A stretch of 50,656 bases of DNA, taken from Geoglobus sp. UBA235. GTDB lineage: Archaea; Halobacteriota; Archaeoglobi; Archaeoglobales; Archaeoglobaceae. Positions within the stretch are counted from its first letter, which is position 1. The number at the start of each line of letters is the position of its first letter. The stretch spans positions 1-50,656 of the forward strand of contig DACG01000020.1 of NCBI GenBank assembly GCA_002494725.1, in the 5' to 3' direction. Made by a program: the position numbers and the translations under genes. This document shows, piece by piece, positions 1 through 7,946 of this stretch. The notes under the pieces were generated by a model. It was not told the DNA's origin and made no database searches. It saw only the letters and a program-made list of their open reading frames with translations.

Positions 1-389
1 TCAACATCGAGTTTAGATACTTCTCTGATAAGTTCAAAATCTCTGTCTAGAGTGATCAGTTTCTCATGCTGTCTGATGGCCACTGCAGAAATCATTATAT
101 CTGCATCGTTTACATCATATCCCTTTTCTTTCAACTTTGCCCATATTTTGGCAGAGATTTCAGAGTCTTTTGAAGTGAAAGGGAGGATTTCAATATCACT
201 GAGGAGCGATTCTATCTGTCTTAGCTCATAATCTCTGCCGTACTTAAGTTTGATGTAAAATGCACCTCTCTGAAGTTCGTATGCCACAATGGATGTTATT
301 TTTATGTTTTCGTTTATTCTGCTCTTCAGCATCTCAAAGAATTCCCTGTCCCTTAGAACCCTGATTACAACTGATGTATCAAGTATCAA
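1..389 (-). CDS. vapC: VapC-type PIN-domain toxin (partial, runs off left edge)
   Basis: This is a PIN-domain ribonuclease of the VapC family, the toxin of a type II toxin-antitoxin pair that usually cleaves RNA. The reading frame begins at a TTG (389-387) overlapping the end of the antitoxin gene and stays open to the window edge, giving about 129 residues, so only a few C-terminal residues are missing. The protein starts with MILDTS. The acidic PIN residues are visible: Asp4, Glu38, Asp97 (in a DVNDADIMIS stretch) and Asp115 (LITLDRDF). The TTG start is inferred because it places Asp4 at the usual PIN position. RNA target unknown. The family call is secure; the RNA specificity cannot be told from sequence. 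Confidence 0.85.
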   Translation of the reverse strand, partial: MILDTSVVIRVLRDREFFEMLKSRINENIKITSIVAYELQRGAFYIKLKYGRDYELRQIESLLSDIEILPFTSKDSEISAKIWAKLKEKGYDVNDADIMISAVAIRQHEKLITLDRDFELIREVSKLDV

Positions 390-600
390 ACTGTCTCACC
401 CTGAACCTTTTTCTCTCTTCCATCACGATTCTCTCAAGCTCATCTTCTGAGAGGGATCCTGCATATTTTTCGAGAATCTCCACTCCACTCCTTCTTCTTT
501 GATCAATGAGCCTGAGTATGACATCAGAAAACGACTCTTTACCTTTTTTCATTCTTTGGAGTTTTTCGTAAACTTCGTCCCTGACCATGATGTTTTTCAT
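379..600 (-). CDS. vapB: VapB-type antitoxin, archaeal DUF217-like family
   Basis: This small protein of 73 residues is the likely antitoxin for the overlapping vapC; its last codons overlap the toxin start by 11 bases, a typical translational coupling. It opens with MKNIMVRDEVYEKLQRMK followed by KESFSDVILRLI, the short strand and helix-turn-helix pattern of ribbon-helix-helix-like archaeal VapB proteins of the DUF217 type, and ends in a charged toxin-wrapping tail. The protein should bind its own promoter; two 9-bp direct repeats sit between the TATA-like box and the start codon (see the regulatory entry). The partner and order support the call more strongly than the sequence alone. Confidence 0.8.
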   Translation of the reverse strand: MKNIMVRDEVYEKLQRMKKGKESFSDVILRLIDQRRRSGVEILEKYAGSLSEDELERIVMEERKRFRVRQFDT

Positions 601-632
601 GTATGAATGTATGTATGAATGTTTAAAAATAT
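601..632 (-). promoter_or_regulatory. vapBC promoter with two 9-bp direct repeats
   Basis: Read on the plus strand, GTATGAATG occurs at 601-609 and again at 613-621, separated by TAT, and directly abuts the vapB start codon at 600. A TATA-like TTTTTAAAC lies at about 621-630 on the coding (minus) strand. Repeats between TATA box and start are where a VapB dimer could repress the operon. The repeats are seen directly; the operator role is inferred. Confidence 0.5.
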
Positions 633-1486
633 TGGTGTTTCAACGTCAATGTAAACTACCGTATGATCCTCTATTACACGCTCTAAAATATTTTTACTCT
701 TCTTACATCAGCAGTCAGTTCGATGATTACATGTGATGACAAAATCAAAAGTTCTTTCTTATTATATTTTAATCTTTTTCCGATCAATATTGATACACGA
801 TCTCTAAGAACTTTCTTTGGTATTGTAAAAGTCTCTTTTGACCTCACAGATTATTCTGATGTTATCATTTCTCACGATCACAACGTAATGAAAGAGGGTT
901 ATCTCTTTTCGAGTATTTGATATAATAAACGGGAAATTCTCGAACTAATATCTTTATGATCGTAATAAACCTCGTAACCTACTCAGACTCTTTTCAGTCT
1001 ATTAGTGAGAACGCCGTATGTCTGTCAAATATATAATTTCGATGCAGTTCTGCTATTTTCTCTTTCTTACATATAATCTACTTTGGAATCATCCTGCTAT
1101 TGTTATCTAGGCTGAAAACGTACCTTTTGTTCAGTTGAACAATTATTTTTCAAATCCCCCGTTGAATACGTTTTCTGTTAAAAATATTTGACTTTTCTTT
1201 GATAGGCATAAGGTGGAAGACAAGGGGTTATATGAAACTGAAAGATGAATTCATCACTAAATCGGCATTCATACCACTATAGGGTTCCCATTAATCAAGG
1301 TTGAACCATCTTTTTGAAAGTGTTGTCGAAAAAAGTGAGAGAGTTAATTGAATCCCATGATGAAAAACGTTGAATAGGAGCTGAAAAAGCTGGAGGAGAG
1401 GTAGGAAGAGCATTATAGGAATGAACTCATAAGCAGGGAAAAGTTTAAATAGTACTTGGTTAAAACAGTTTTAAAGGTTTGATAAG
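601..1486. other. AT-rich gene-poor stretch with decayed coding remnants
   Basis: No convincing intact gene lies here. The only longer open frame (723-920, plus) has no ribosome binding site and an AT-driven composition unlike the neighbours. Near the right end, about 1366-1452 on the plus strand, codons reading ELKKLEER-stop-EEHYRNELISREKFK-stop look like a coiled-coil tail broken by TAG codons. This suggests a decayed gene. A TATA-like TTTAAATA at about 1443-1450 serves the ATPase gene that starts at 1487. Confidence 0.5.
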
Positions 1487-2596
1487 ATGAGTGAGTTAGA
1501 TAGGTTAGACAAATTACACCGATTTCATGAAGCATTGAAAAGAGGCAAGCTTGGAAGAGTCGAGAGTTTCGAGCTCTGGCTAAGAAACCGTGGATTCAAC
1601 CCTGAGAAGGTTAACAGCAAGTATATTCATCGCTTTTTCCTCAATAACCCGCTAAAAATCGTGAACTACGATGAACAGCTTGAGAAAATCGGTGGATTTG
1701 TGGGATTGAATCTTAGTGACGGCAAAAAATACCACATTCCGCTGATTGGCATAAAGGGTTCAGGAAAGAGCCTGCTTCTGAACGCTGTACGATACATGCT
1801 GGAGAGCTTGGATGAAGAATTAAACGTCAAAGCAAGTGATGCATCCCTTTTTGCGGAAACCTTGGATGACGATGAGTTTCTCTTCTATGAGTTCCTTGAT
1901 ACTCTTGACAGCGGTGTTAATGTCGTTATAGTAGATTCTTGTGAAAGGGATCAGCGTATCGTCGAATCCCTTCGGGAGATTAACAGGCGAGCTGGGGATA
2001 GTGTTTATCTGACAGCCTGGACACCTGAAAAGTGGAGGTATTTCGTTGAGGGTGTTGAAGATTTACTCCCCGTATCGACTGAGATCTTTCTTGAGCCCTT
2101 CGAGATACAGCACACACGAGAGCTTGTGGACACCTTAATGGAATTCCTTCGCAGAGATGGTGCTCTTGAAGTTGACGCAGCTTCGCTCCACGAATTCAGC
2201 CTTGGCATTCCTGGAATTGTTGTTGACTTGTTTATCCAGTCTCTGAAAGAGGCATTTCTCAAGGGAAAGGATGCTGTCGACAGAGAAGCTGTTGAAGGTG
2301 CTGCTCAGAAAATGGGCATAATCAAAATCATGGACAAACTCAACTCACTCTCCGACATTCAGCTGACTATTCTGAATAGCATTCTCCTGAGCTGGGACGA
2401 GAGAGGCGTAAGGCCCATGATGCTTGTGGAAGAGCTGAATAAAGATAAGGCAACCATCTCGTATCACCTCCACACTCTGCTTTCAGAAGGTATTTTGGAG
2501 GTTGAGAGGTCAGGCAGGTCTGCTTTTTACCGGATTAGGAGGTTTGCAATCCCGTTTGTCCAGTTAAAGTTAATGGAGATGGTGGAGTATGGTTAG
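1487..2596 (+). CDS. P-loop ATPase with C-terminal winged-helix domain
   Basis: This 369-residue protein is a STAND/AAA-like archaeal ATPase. The Walker A motif GIKGSGKS is at residues 88-95, and a hydrophobic strand ending in Asp150 (VNVVIVD) is the likely Walker B. Residues about 290-355 (starting DIQLTILNSILLSW and including KATISYHLHTLLSEGIL) form a MarR/ArsR-like winged helix, so it probably binds DNA or senses a state through nucleotide binding. A short N-terminal helical region precedes the ATPase. The gene has its own TATA-like box about 40 bases upstream and overlaps the next gene by 8 bases (ATGGTTAG), so the two are translationally coupled. Located beside an integrase on an AT-rich island, it may belong to an integrated element. 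Exact function unknown; replication or partition, regulation and defence all remain possible. Confidence 0.7.
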   Translation: MSELDRLDKLHRFHEALKRGKLGRVESFELWLRNRGFNPEKVNSKYIHRFFLNNPLKIVNYDEQLEKIGGFVGLNLSDGKKYHIPLIGIKGSGKSLLLNAVRYMLESLDEELNVKASDASLFAETLDDDEFLFYEFLDTLDSGVNVVIVDSCERDQRIVESLREINRRAGDSVYLTAWTPEKWRYFVEGVEDLLPVSTEIFLEPFEIQHTRELVDTLMEFLRRDGALEVDAASLHEFSLGIPGIVVDLFIQSLKEAFLKGKDAVDREAVEGAAQKMGIIKIMDKLNSLSDIQLTILNSILLSWDERGVRPMMLVEELNKDKATISYHLHTLLSEGILEVERSGRSAFYRIRRFAIPFVQLKLMEMVEYG

Positions 2597-3526
2597 CTAC
2601 CTATTTTTCCGGGTTAATAGAAAGGTGGAGATTGATGAAAGGGTTGTGGAAGAACTGTCAATACTGAAAGACGCATCGGAACGCCAGAAGGTTTCCTGCC
2701 CGAAAGTTTTCAGCGTATTGAGGACATCTGCAAAGTCGATTTCGCATTCGAGACAGAGGTAGAGGAGAAAATTCTGGATCGTACCCAAGGCAAGGTTGTT
2801 GTTAAGCCAATAAGAAGAGTCAAAACAGTTCCTGTAATCTTCTTCCATCGCTTTATAGCCTTTGACAAAACCGGCTGTTTGAGTGAGGACATCAAGAGGG
2901 CTTTAGACTTCGTCAGTAACAAGCTGGTTTCAGATATCGTCCTGGAAGGGATCAGGTTCGATAGCTCCATCCTTAAGAAAATAGTTGACAGGGCGGAAGG
3001 ACTTCTTAAAGCCGATGTTAAACCGGTTAAGCGCGGGAAAAGGGCTAGGCCGGATAAGATTTCTCTGAAAGACAGAACTGATGTTGCCTCAACGGACGAT
3101 TGGATCTATTTCTCAGATGAGCCCCTCGAAGCTGTCAAGGTTAAAGTTCCCAGTCTGGATCAGGAGGCAAGAGTTGGTTTCAACAAGGGCGGGGTTGTGA
3201 CGATCCTGAACAGGAACTTCTCGGAGGAGATGTACCTCAGGACTCTGAAATACCTTGTTGAGCAGATTATCAATTCGTACCGGCTTTTCTACATATATGC
3301 TGTCTCTCAGGGTATCTCAAAAAGATCTCTCTATGAAATGACAAATACACCAATCAAACAAATCAGAGTCTCGGAGGAGTTTTTCTGGGAATTATTCAAG
3401 CACTCGGTTTTATCCGATATCCTAAACGGTGAACACAACGAAGATGCTCTGAAATTGTTGGAAAGACATGTTAGACTTAGAACCGAAATCTTACTTGATC
3501 TATCTCAAGAAATAAGCTTGGAATAA
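2589..3526 (+). CDS. Unknown partner protein of the ATPase, reading frame broken near the N-terminus
   Basis: Not recognised. Translation from ATG 2589, coupled to the ATPase stop, gives a plausible start (MVSYLFFRVNRKVEIDERVV) but stops at TAG 2760-2762. The frame shifted by -1 is open from 2639 to the stop at 3526 and continues the protein (EGFLPESFQRIEDICKVDF, then VKPIRRVKTVPVIFF). Upstream of TTG 2879 that frame has no ATG, GTG or TTG start. A one-base loss, or a frameshift during translation, somewhere in 2639-2759 would restore a protein of about 311 residues. If the frame is truly broken, only a 215-residue product from TTG 2879 could be made. The C-terminal half is helical and charged with no motif I can name. 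Could be a pseudogene, a sequencing error or recoding. Confidence 0.5.
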
Positions 3527-4115
3527 GACACATCCTCTATCTCGATTTTTACACGTGTGAAATTTGAGTCACGACGATTGGAGTGTTTCAATTTTTTAAG
3601 TGGTGAGGGGTCGGAAAAAATATACATTTTATAAGCCATTTCAATAAAATTCTCAATAAACTCCAATTTCAGAAATCAGACCTACAAGGAACTGGCTATC
3701 TATTCGATACAAAGGAACATGTTTTTCGATCCATCATGGCTGAATTCACACTGTACATACATGAGGATAGTTTGCTCTTGCAGAGCAATCATCGTAAATG
3801 TTGGAATTTCTGTCTCAGTAAAATTCTCTATATACTCACTACAAGAAATAAGAACCAACTGTGTCTGTCTGGCTATTCAACGTAAAAGAACACAGTATTT
3901 AATACATCACAGGTAAAACACCACTGCATATCAGCAAAAACGGTTTCTCTTTGTAGAGCAATCACTGTAACTGACAAAAAAGAAAAACATGGACACTCAC
4001 GGAACTGTGAGGAGATTTTCAAGTTCTTCCATTCTTTTTATGATCTCTGATTTTTCCTTGAATACACAATCCACCACAAACTCATCAACAAACACAACAA
4101 ATCTCCCTCTTACCC
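3527..4115. other. AT-rich intergenic region with two copies of a small hairpin repeat
   Basis: No supported gene. A 20-base unit, TTGCAGAGCAATCATCGTAA at 3778-3797, recurs with 17 of 20 matches at 3951-3970. The first copy lies in a short inverted repeat, TTGCTCT-TGC-AGAGCAA. The two copies are 173 bases apart with unrelated sequence between, so this is not a CRISPR array. Short open frames at 3719-3916 and 3989-4225 show no start signal or recognisable protein. The region may hold transcription ends of the convergent flanking genes. Confidence 0.4.
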
Positions 4116-5372
4116 CTATACTTTCAACTGCATCAACATCTGTATCAAACTTGGATTTGCCCTCAACCTCTCAACGAAGTCCAGCATCTCTTTCAGCCCC
4201 TGAAGCTTTTCAGTATGCTTCATGATATAATCCAGCAACTCTTTGGCAACTTCCGGCTCTTCCATCTCTAACTTTGCTCTCTCCCCTTCATCAAGTATCA
4301 ATGCACATCTTCCACAATAGATATCAGTTGGAGCATTCAGATAACCACATCTTGGGCATTTCTTTGGTTTTGCTTCAGCTTCCTTCTTCTTTTCCTCATC
4401 CTCAAGCCCATAATACCTCATTATCGCTTTATCAATATCTCTCCCGGATAAATGAACGTATATTCTCGGCATATCACTTCCTTGAATCCAGCCAAAATAT
4501 TCACACATTTGAGCTTCAGTTAAGTAATTAACCAGAACAGTAGCCCTTGAATGCCTTAAAAGATGGGGATTAACCCTTTTCTTTATTCCAGCTTCCTTTG
4601 CTGCTCTCTCAATAATCTTTCTAAAAGTTTGGTATTCAATAGCTTCCCCAAAATTTCTTTGGGATAAGCTACAAAATACAAACGCTTCGGGTTCATCATT
4701 CCTTGGATGAATTTCAAGCCATCTTTTTAAATATGGGGCAGCAATAACCAAAGGTATCTGCCTTTCACCTGTTTTTCCATTAATCTTAATCTTAACCTTC
4801 AAATCCCCATTAGCATTTGAAAACCAAATAATATCTCCAATTCTCAAATTTGCAGCTTCTCCAATTCTCAACCCCCCTTCATAAGTAACAGCGATCAATG
4901 CCTTATCCCTCAAATGCTTTGCATGCTCAATCATCTTCAAAATTTCCTCTTCAGTCAGATAATCAGGTTTTGATTTGTTTCTCTTGTTATTTCCCCTCAG
5001 AATCTTTAAACCACTCCACTCCTCCCCATAAAACCATTTGAAAAACTTCTTCAAAGTTTTCTTATACTCATAACCTGTATTTTCTGAATATTCTCCACTT
5101 CTCACCTTCTGCTGAACAGTAGCCATAACAATCTTGATATCCTCCTCGCCCCATTCATCAAAAGGCTTCTTATGGTATTTCTCATTGATGTAGCGCAAAA
5201 TGCTCAGATACTTCCAGATCCTTGAAGCACTGATCCCCTGAATCTCGAGATCTCTTTTAAATCTTCCAAGCAGCTTTTTACTCTCTTCAGGTATTGAACT
5301 TTTCAAAATCTTCTCCCATTCTCTCTTTAGCTTACTTTCGTATTCGTGGATGTCGTGCTTCATCAACAACAT
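4116..5372 (-). CDS. Tyrosine recombinase (integrase) with C-terminal zinc ribbon
   Basis: This 418-residue phage-integrase-family site-specific recombinase has an N-terminal SAM-like core-binding domain (about 25-125) and a catalytic domain (about 135-320). The active-site residues are complete: Arg169 (GGLRIGE), Lys200 (NGKTGER), His270 and Arg273 (NPHLLRHSR), Trp295 at the second His/Trp position (as in Cre) and the nucleophile Tyr305 (RIYVHLS). A zinc ribbon follows with Cys339, Cys342, Cys353 and Cys356, then a helical tail, an arrangement common in archaeal mobile-element recombinases. A start at the fourth codon (MKHDIHE) is also possible. The promoter lies inside a 29-bp palindrome at 5404-5432. 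No tRNA gene adjoins it, so the attachment site is not evident. It probably integrated or resolves the surrounding AT-rich island. Confidence 0.9.
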   Translation of the reverse strand: MLLMKHDIHEYESKLKREWEKILKSSIPEESKKLLGRFKRDLEIQGISASRIWKYLSILRYINEKYHKKPFDEWGEEDIKIVMATVQQKVRSGEYSENTGYEYKKTLKKFFKWFYGEEWSGLKILRGNNKRNKSKPDYLTEEEILKMIEHAKHLRDKALIAVTYEGGLRIGEAANLRIGDIIWFSNANGDLKVKIKINGKTGERQIPLVIAAPYLKRWLEIHPRNDEPEAFVFCSLSQRNFGEAIEYQTFRKIIERAAKEAGIKKRVNPHLLRHSRATVLVNYLTEAQMCEYFGWIQGSDMPRIYVHLSGRDIDKAIMRYYGLEDEEKKKEAEAKPKKCPRCGYLNAPTDIYCGRCALILDEGERAKLEMEEPEVAKELLDYIMKHTEKLQGLKEMLDFVERLRANPSLIQMLMQLKV

Positions 5373-5403
5373 TTTTAGGTAAGATTTTAGTTAAGCTTTT
5401 TGT

Positions 5404-5432
5404 AGGACTAAATAATTAAATTATATAGTCCT
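5404..5432. promoter_or_regulatory. 29-bp palindrome overlapping the integrase TATA box
   Basis: Arms AGGACTAAATAATT (5404-5417) and AATTATATAGTCCT (5419-5432) are reverse complements at 13 of 14 positions around a central A. The minus-strand TATA-like CTATATAATTT for the integrase lies inside it, 30-60 bases before that gene. It is probably an operator, perhaps for autoregulation; a recombination core site is the alternative. The palindrome is seen directly, the role is inferred. Confidence 0.6.
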
Positions 5433-5750
5433 ATTCCCGGCGTTTTGGATCACTCCATTAAAACTCACGGCTGAATGAAATTAACCAAAAACAACTGAGA
5501 ACAGGGTTCACATCCCGTCAATTTAACAAATGTAGAATTCATTATAGGGATTAGTTTTGCAGAGGTTTCACATTTGGACGTGTAAATCTCACTGTCATTC
5601 TTGTTGAGAATCGTTTCAAAAAATTTCGGATTAATTGCTCCAGTAGGTTAATTCAACCGTATATAGAGCTCAAAATATTTAGGGGCGGCGAGAAAATCAG
5701 CCAAAAATTCAGGGGGAAATGTTTTAACCTTCCCCACCGAAAGAGATACA
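5433..5750. other. Intergenic region between integrase and YbaK-family gene
   Basis: I see no gene here. The stretch is AT-rich, with the last 30 bases before 5751 holding a TATA-like GTTTTAACC promoter for the following gene. It probably marks the right border of the island, since GC content and gene density rise after it. No direct repeat matching the left side was found by eye. Confidence 0.4.
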
Positions 5751-6212
5751 ATGAAGGATTCAGAGTGGCTCAGAGGGTTTATTTACAAGAACAGAGTAAA
5801 TGCAAGGCTGATAAAAACAGGGAAGGTATCGACCGTTCATGAGGCTGCAAGAGAAATGGAATGCAGAAGGGATCAGATCATAAAGTCAGTTGTCCTCATT
5901 ACTGAGAGCGGTGAAGGAATTGTTGCTGTGGTTGATGGCATGTCAAAGGTGAGCATGGAAAAGGTTGAGAAAATGGTTGGTGAGAAGGTCAGAATAGCAG
6001 AAAAGGAAGAGGTTGAAGAGCTTACAGGCTTTCGGGCAGGTGGTGTTGCTCCTTTCGGTCATGAATGCCTCACCGTAATCGATTCAGGAGTATTCAGGAA
6101 CAGCCTGGTTTACGGAGGAGGGGGAGACGAGTATCATCTGGTTGAAATCTCGCCTGATGAAATTGTAAGAGCAAATTCAGGAAAGATTCGGACTGGAGAC
6201 ATAAGCCTCTGA
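5751..6212 (+). CDS. YbaK/ProX-type aminoacyl-tRNA deacylase family protein
   Basis: This 153-residue protein belongs to the YbaK/EbsC/ProX family, free-standing editing domains that hydrolyse mischarged tRNA, classically Cys-tRNA(Pro) or Ala-tRNA(Pro). Family features are the REMECRRDQIIKSVVLIT segment with the conserved Lys, a central strand (GIVAVVDGMSKVSMEKVE) and the GFRAGGVAPFGH loop followed by VIDSGVF and the C-terminal GGGGDEYHLVEISPDEIV segment. Length is normal. The start is the first ATG after a TATA-like box. Its 3' end overlaps by 36 bases the convergent inositol-phosphate gene. The exact amino acid edited cannot be read from sequence. Confidence 0.85.
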   Translation: MKDSEWLRGFIYKNRVNARLIKTGKVSTVHEAAREMECRRDQIIKSVVLITESGEGIVAVVDGMSKVSMEKVEKMVGEKVRIAEKEEVEELTGFRAGGVAPFGHECLTVIDSGVFRNSLVYGGGGDEYHLVEISPDEIVRANSGKIRTGDISL

Positions 6213-7466
6213 TTCCAGAAGCTTGAAAATCATCTCAGCAGCTCTCAGATTTGTAAGGATGGCAAGAAGCAGAAAGAGGTAAAATATGCTTACATGAGTT
6301 TGAATAAGACAGAAAAGCATTACGATAAAGATTCTCTCATCCCTCTTTCCCGGGACAAGAACTGAAAATCTGCTGTAAAATCCTTCAAGGTATTCACCCC
6401 TGTACCTCTCCGAAATGTAGCTGACCATGAGGCTGCCAAAAACTGCCAGAAATGCCGTGAAAAACTCCACTTTTGCTGAAAGAGTCAGAACCGCAAGAAT
6501 GGAAAGAAAGAGGAAATCCACAATTCTGTCAAGAACTGAGTCAATAACTCCTCCCATCCTTGATGCTTTCATGGTTACTCTGGCAATCTCTCCATCAATT
6601 CCGTCAAGAATGGAGCTGATCTGATAAAGAACGCCAGCAACAGGAATGCTAAAGAAAAGAAGCGCAGAGGATGCAATTCCTGAGAGAAATGACAGGAGTG
6701 TCGCTTGATTCGGATTGACCTTGCCTGCAAGAACCCTTGAAATTCTTGTGGATATCTTCCTGTTGAGATGCCTTGAAACAAATCCATCTCCCTTACCTTT
6801 CCCGGCCTCCCTGAAAAGTGCATCCTCAGCTCTTCTGACATCTTCGGGAGTATCAACATCCATCCACAGCTCTCCATCAACAAAGTGAACACCAAGCCTT
6901 GCTCTTTTCACCACATCAGAGAGCTCCACAACCTCTCTTTCTTTAACAAGCTCTTCTGCAGCATCAAATATGCTTTCATCCAGAATGAAGAATCCAGTAT
7001 CGAAGCAGTCAAAGTCATCGAGCTGTTTTCCAATGTCTGCAACCCTCCCTGCATTGACTTTCACTTTTGTTGCCTCACTCAGGTCAATGTATTTCGGATT
7101 TCTGTCGCACACAATTCCACTTCCCTTCACAGCCTTCTCCACAAATTTTTCTCCAAAGATGTGATCACCCATCGCAAGAATGAATCTGCCTGAAATTCTG
7201 TTTTTTGCCAGATAAAGCGAGTATCCATTTCCCCTTTCAGGAGCTTCGTTTAGAATGATGTCGAATTTAAAGCCACTTTCTTTCAAAAACTTCTCTATCC
7301 TTTCCCTGTTTTTCCTGTTCACAACAACAACGAACTGGTTAACTCCATGCCTCTCCAGCAGTTTCATCGATCTGTAAAGAATCTCTCTTCCTCCAACCTT
7401 TATCAGAGGTTTGACCTGGCCGTTCATTCTTCTGGCAAGTCCTGAGCAGAGCAGGACTGCCTTCAT
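6177..7466 (-). CDS. Bifunctional inositol-1-phosphate cytidylyltransferase / di-inositol-phosphate-phosphate synthase
   Basis: This 429-residue fusion makes CDP-inositol from inositol-1-phosphate and CTP, then joins it to a second inositol-1-phosphate, giving the phosphorylated precursor of di-myo-inositol-phosphate, an osmolyte of hyperthermophiles. Residues 1-about 225 are a nucleotidyltransferase fold with LCSGLARRMNGQVKPLIKV at the start. The second half is a membrane CDP-alcohol phosphatidyltransferase with the full signature DGEIAR...GGVIDSVLD and several hydrophobic helices. The start at ATG 7466 is chosen over an upstream in-frame one because a minus-strand TATA box (TTAAATATTTA, 7491-7501) lies about 30 bases away, and the NTP-transferase motif begins right there. 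It is divergently placed from the fwd operon. Confidence 0.93.
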   Translation of the reverse strand: MKAVLLCSGLARRMNGQVKPLIKVGGREILYRSMKLLERHGVNQFVVVVNRKNRERIEKFLKESGFKFDIILNEAPERGNGYSLYLAKNRISGRFILAMGDHIFGEKFVEKAVKGSGIVCDRNPKYIDLSEATKVKVNAGRVADIGKQLDDFDCFDTGFFILDESIFDAAEELVKEREVVELSDVVKRARLGVHFVDGELWMDVDTPEDVRRAEDALFREAGKGKGDGFVSRHLNRKISTRISRVLAGKVNPNQATLLSFLSGIASSALLFFSIPVAGVLYQISSILDGIDGEIARVTMKASRMGGVIDSVLDRIVDFLFLSILAVLTLSAKVEFFTAFLAVFGSLMVSYISERYRGEYLEGFYSRFSVLVPGKRDERIFIVMLFCLIQTHVSIFYLFLLLAILTNLRAAEMIFKLLESEAYVSSPNLS

Positions 7467-7490
7467 GCTGTGAAATGCAACAGCCCGGAG

Positions 7491-7540
7491 TAAATATTTA
7501 ACCCCGTGAATTGATAAAAATGGCAACCATTAAATATCCC
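7491..7540. promoter_or_regulatory. Divergent promoters for the inositol-phosphate synthase gene and the fwd operon
   Basis: On the minus strand TTAAATATTTA (about 7491-7501) is the TATA box for the gene starting at 7466. On the plus strand ATTAAATATCC (about 7529-7539) is the TATA box for fwdD, whose start is at 7578. The two boxes are about 35 bases apart, so bound transcription factors could influence both. Boxes are seen directly; activity is inferred. Confidence 0.6.
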
Positions 7541-7577
7541 CGAACAAGAGTTTTCCATAAAAATAACGGTGAAAAAG

Positions 7578-7946
7578 ATGATTGAAGTTGAGGTTATTAC
7601 TGGTAGAACCATTGATCAGGGGAAAACGGTTGAGGAAAAGCTTTCTCAGGAATATTTCAATGCTGTAAGTTACTGTGAGATTAACGAGAAGGATTTCAAA
7701 AAACTTGGACTGAGAGAAGGAGACAGGGTAAGGGTGAGAACAGAGTTTGGAGAGGTTGTGGTTTTCGCCAGAACTGGAGATGTGCCTGAGGGAGTTATCT
7801 TCATCCCGATGGGTCCCTATGCAAACAAGGTGATTTCAGATGATACAGATGGCACAGGAATGCCAAGATTCAAGGGAGTGAGTGGAGTTATTGAGAAGAC
7901 AGACGAGAATGTAAAGTCCATAAAGGAGCTCTTAGGGGTGGAGTGA
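7578..7946 (+). CDS. fwdD: Formylmethanofuran dehydrogenase subunit D
   Basis: Subunit D of the molybdenum/tungsten formylmethanofuran dehydrogenase, the enzyme that interconverts CO2 and formyl-methanofuran. It is the small molybdopterin-dinucleotide-binding domain that completes the pterin site of FwdB. The protein (122 residues from ATG 7578) shows the family blocks SYCEINEKDFKKLGLREGDRV, then DVPEGVIFIPMGPYANKV and DGTGMPRFKGV. The ATG at 7578 is preferred over GTG 7569 because GGTGA at 7568-7572 is well spaced as a ribosome binding site. First gene of the fwdDBAC operon; fwdB follows immediately with no gap. Confidence 0.92.
   Translation: MIEVEVITGRTIDQGKTVEEKLSQEYFNAVSYCEINEKDFKKLGLREGDRVRVRTEFGEVVVFARTGDVPEGVIFIPMGPYANKVISDDTDGTGMPRFKGVSGVIEKTDENVKSIKELLGVE

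Noticed and set aside
723..920. 65-codon open frame in the left island
   Set aside because: AT-rich composition, no ribosome binding site or TATA spacing and no recognisable protein pattern; probably chance.
3778..3970. Possible CRISPR array from two repeat units
   Set aside because: Only two imperfect copies 173 bases apart with no regular spacers and no cas genes in the window.
3719..4225. Short open frames 3719-3916 and 3989-4225
   Set aside because: No start signal, composition driven by AT content; the second overlaps the antisense of the integrase gene.
4480..4500. Trp instead of His at the second catalytic position of the integrase as sign of inactivation
   Set aside because: Trp occurs at this position in active recombinases such as Cre, so it is not evidence of decay.
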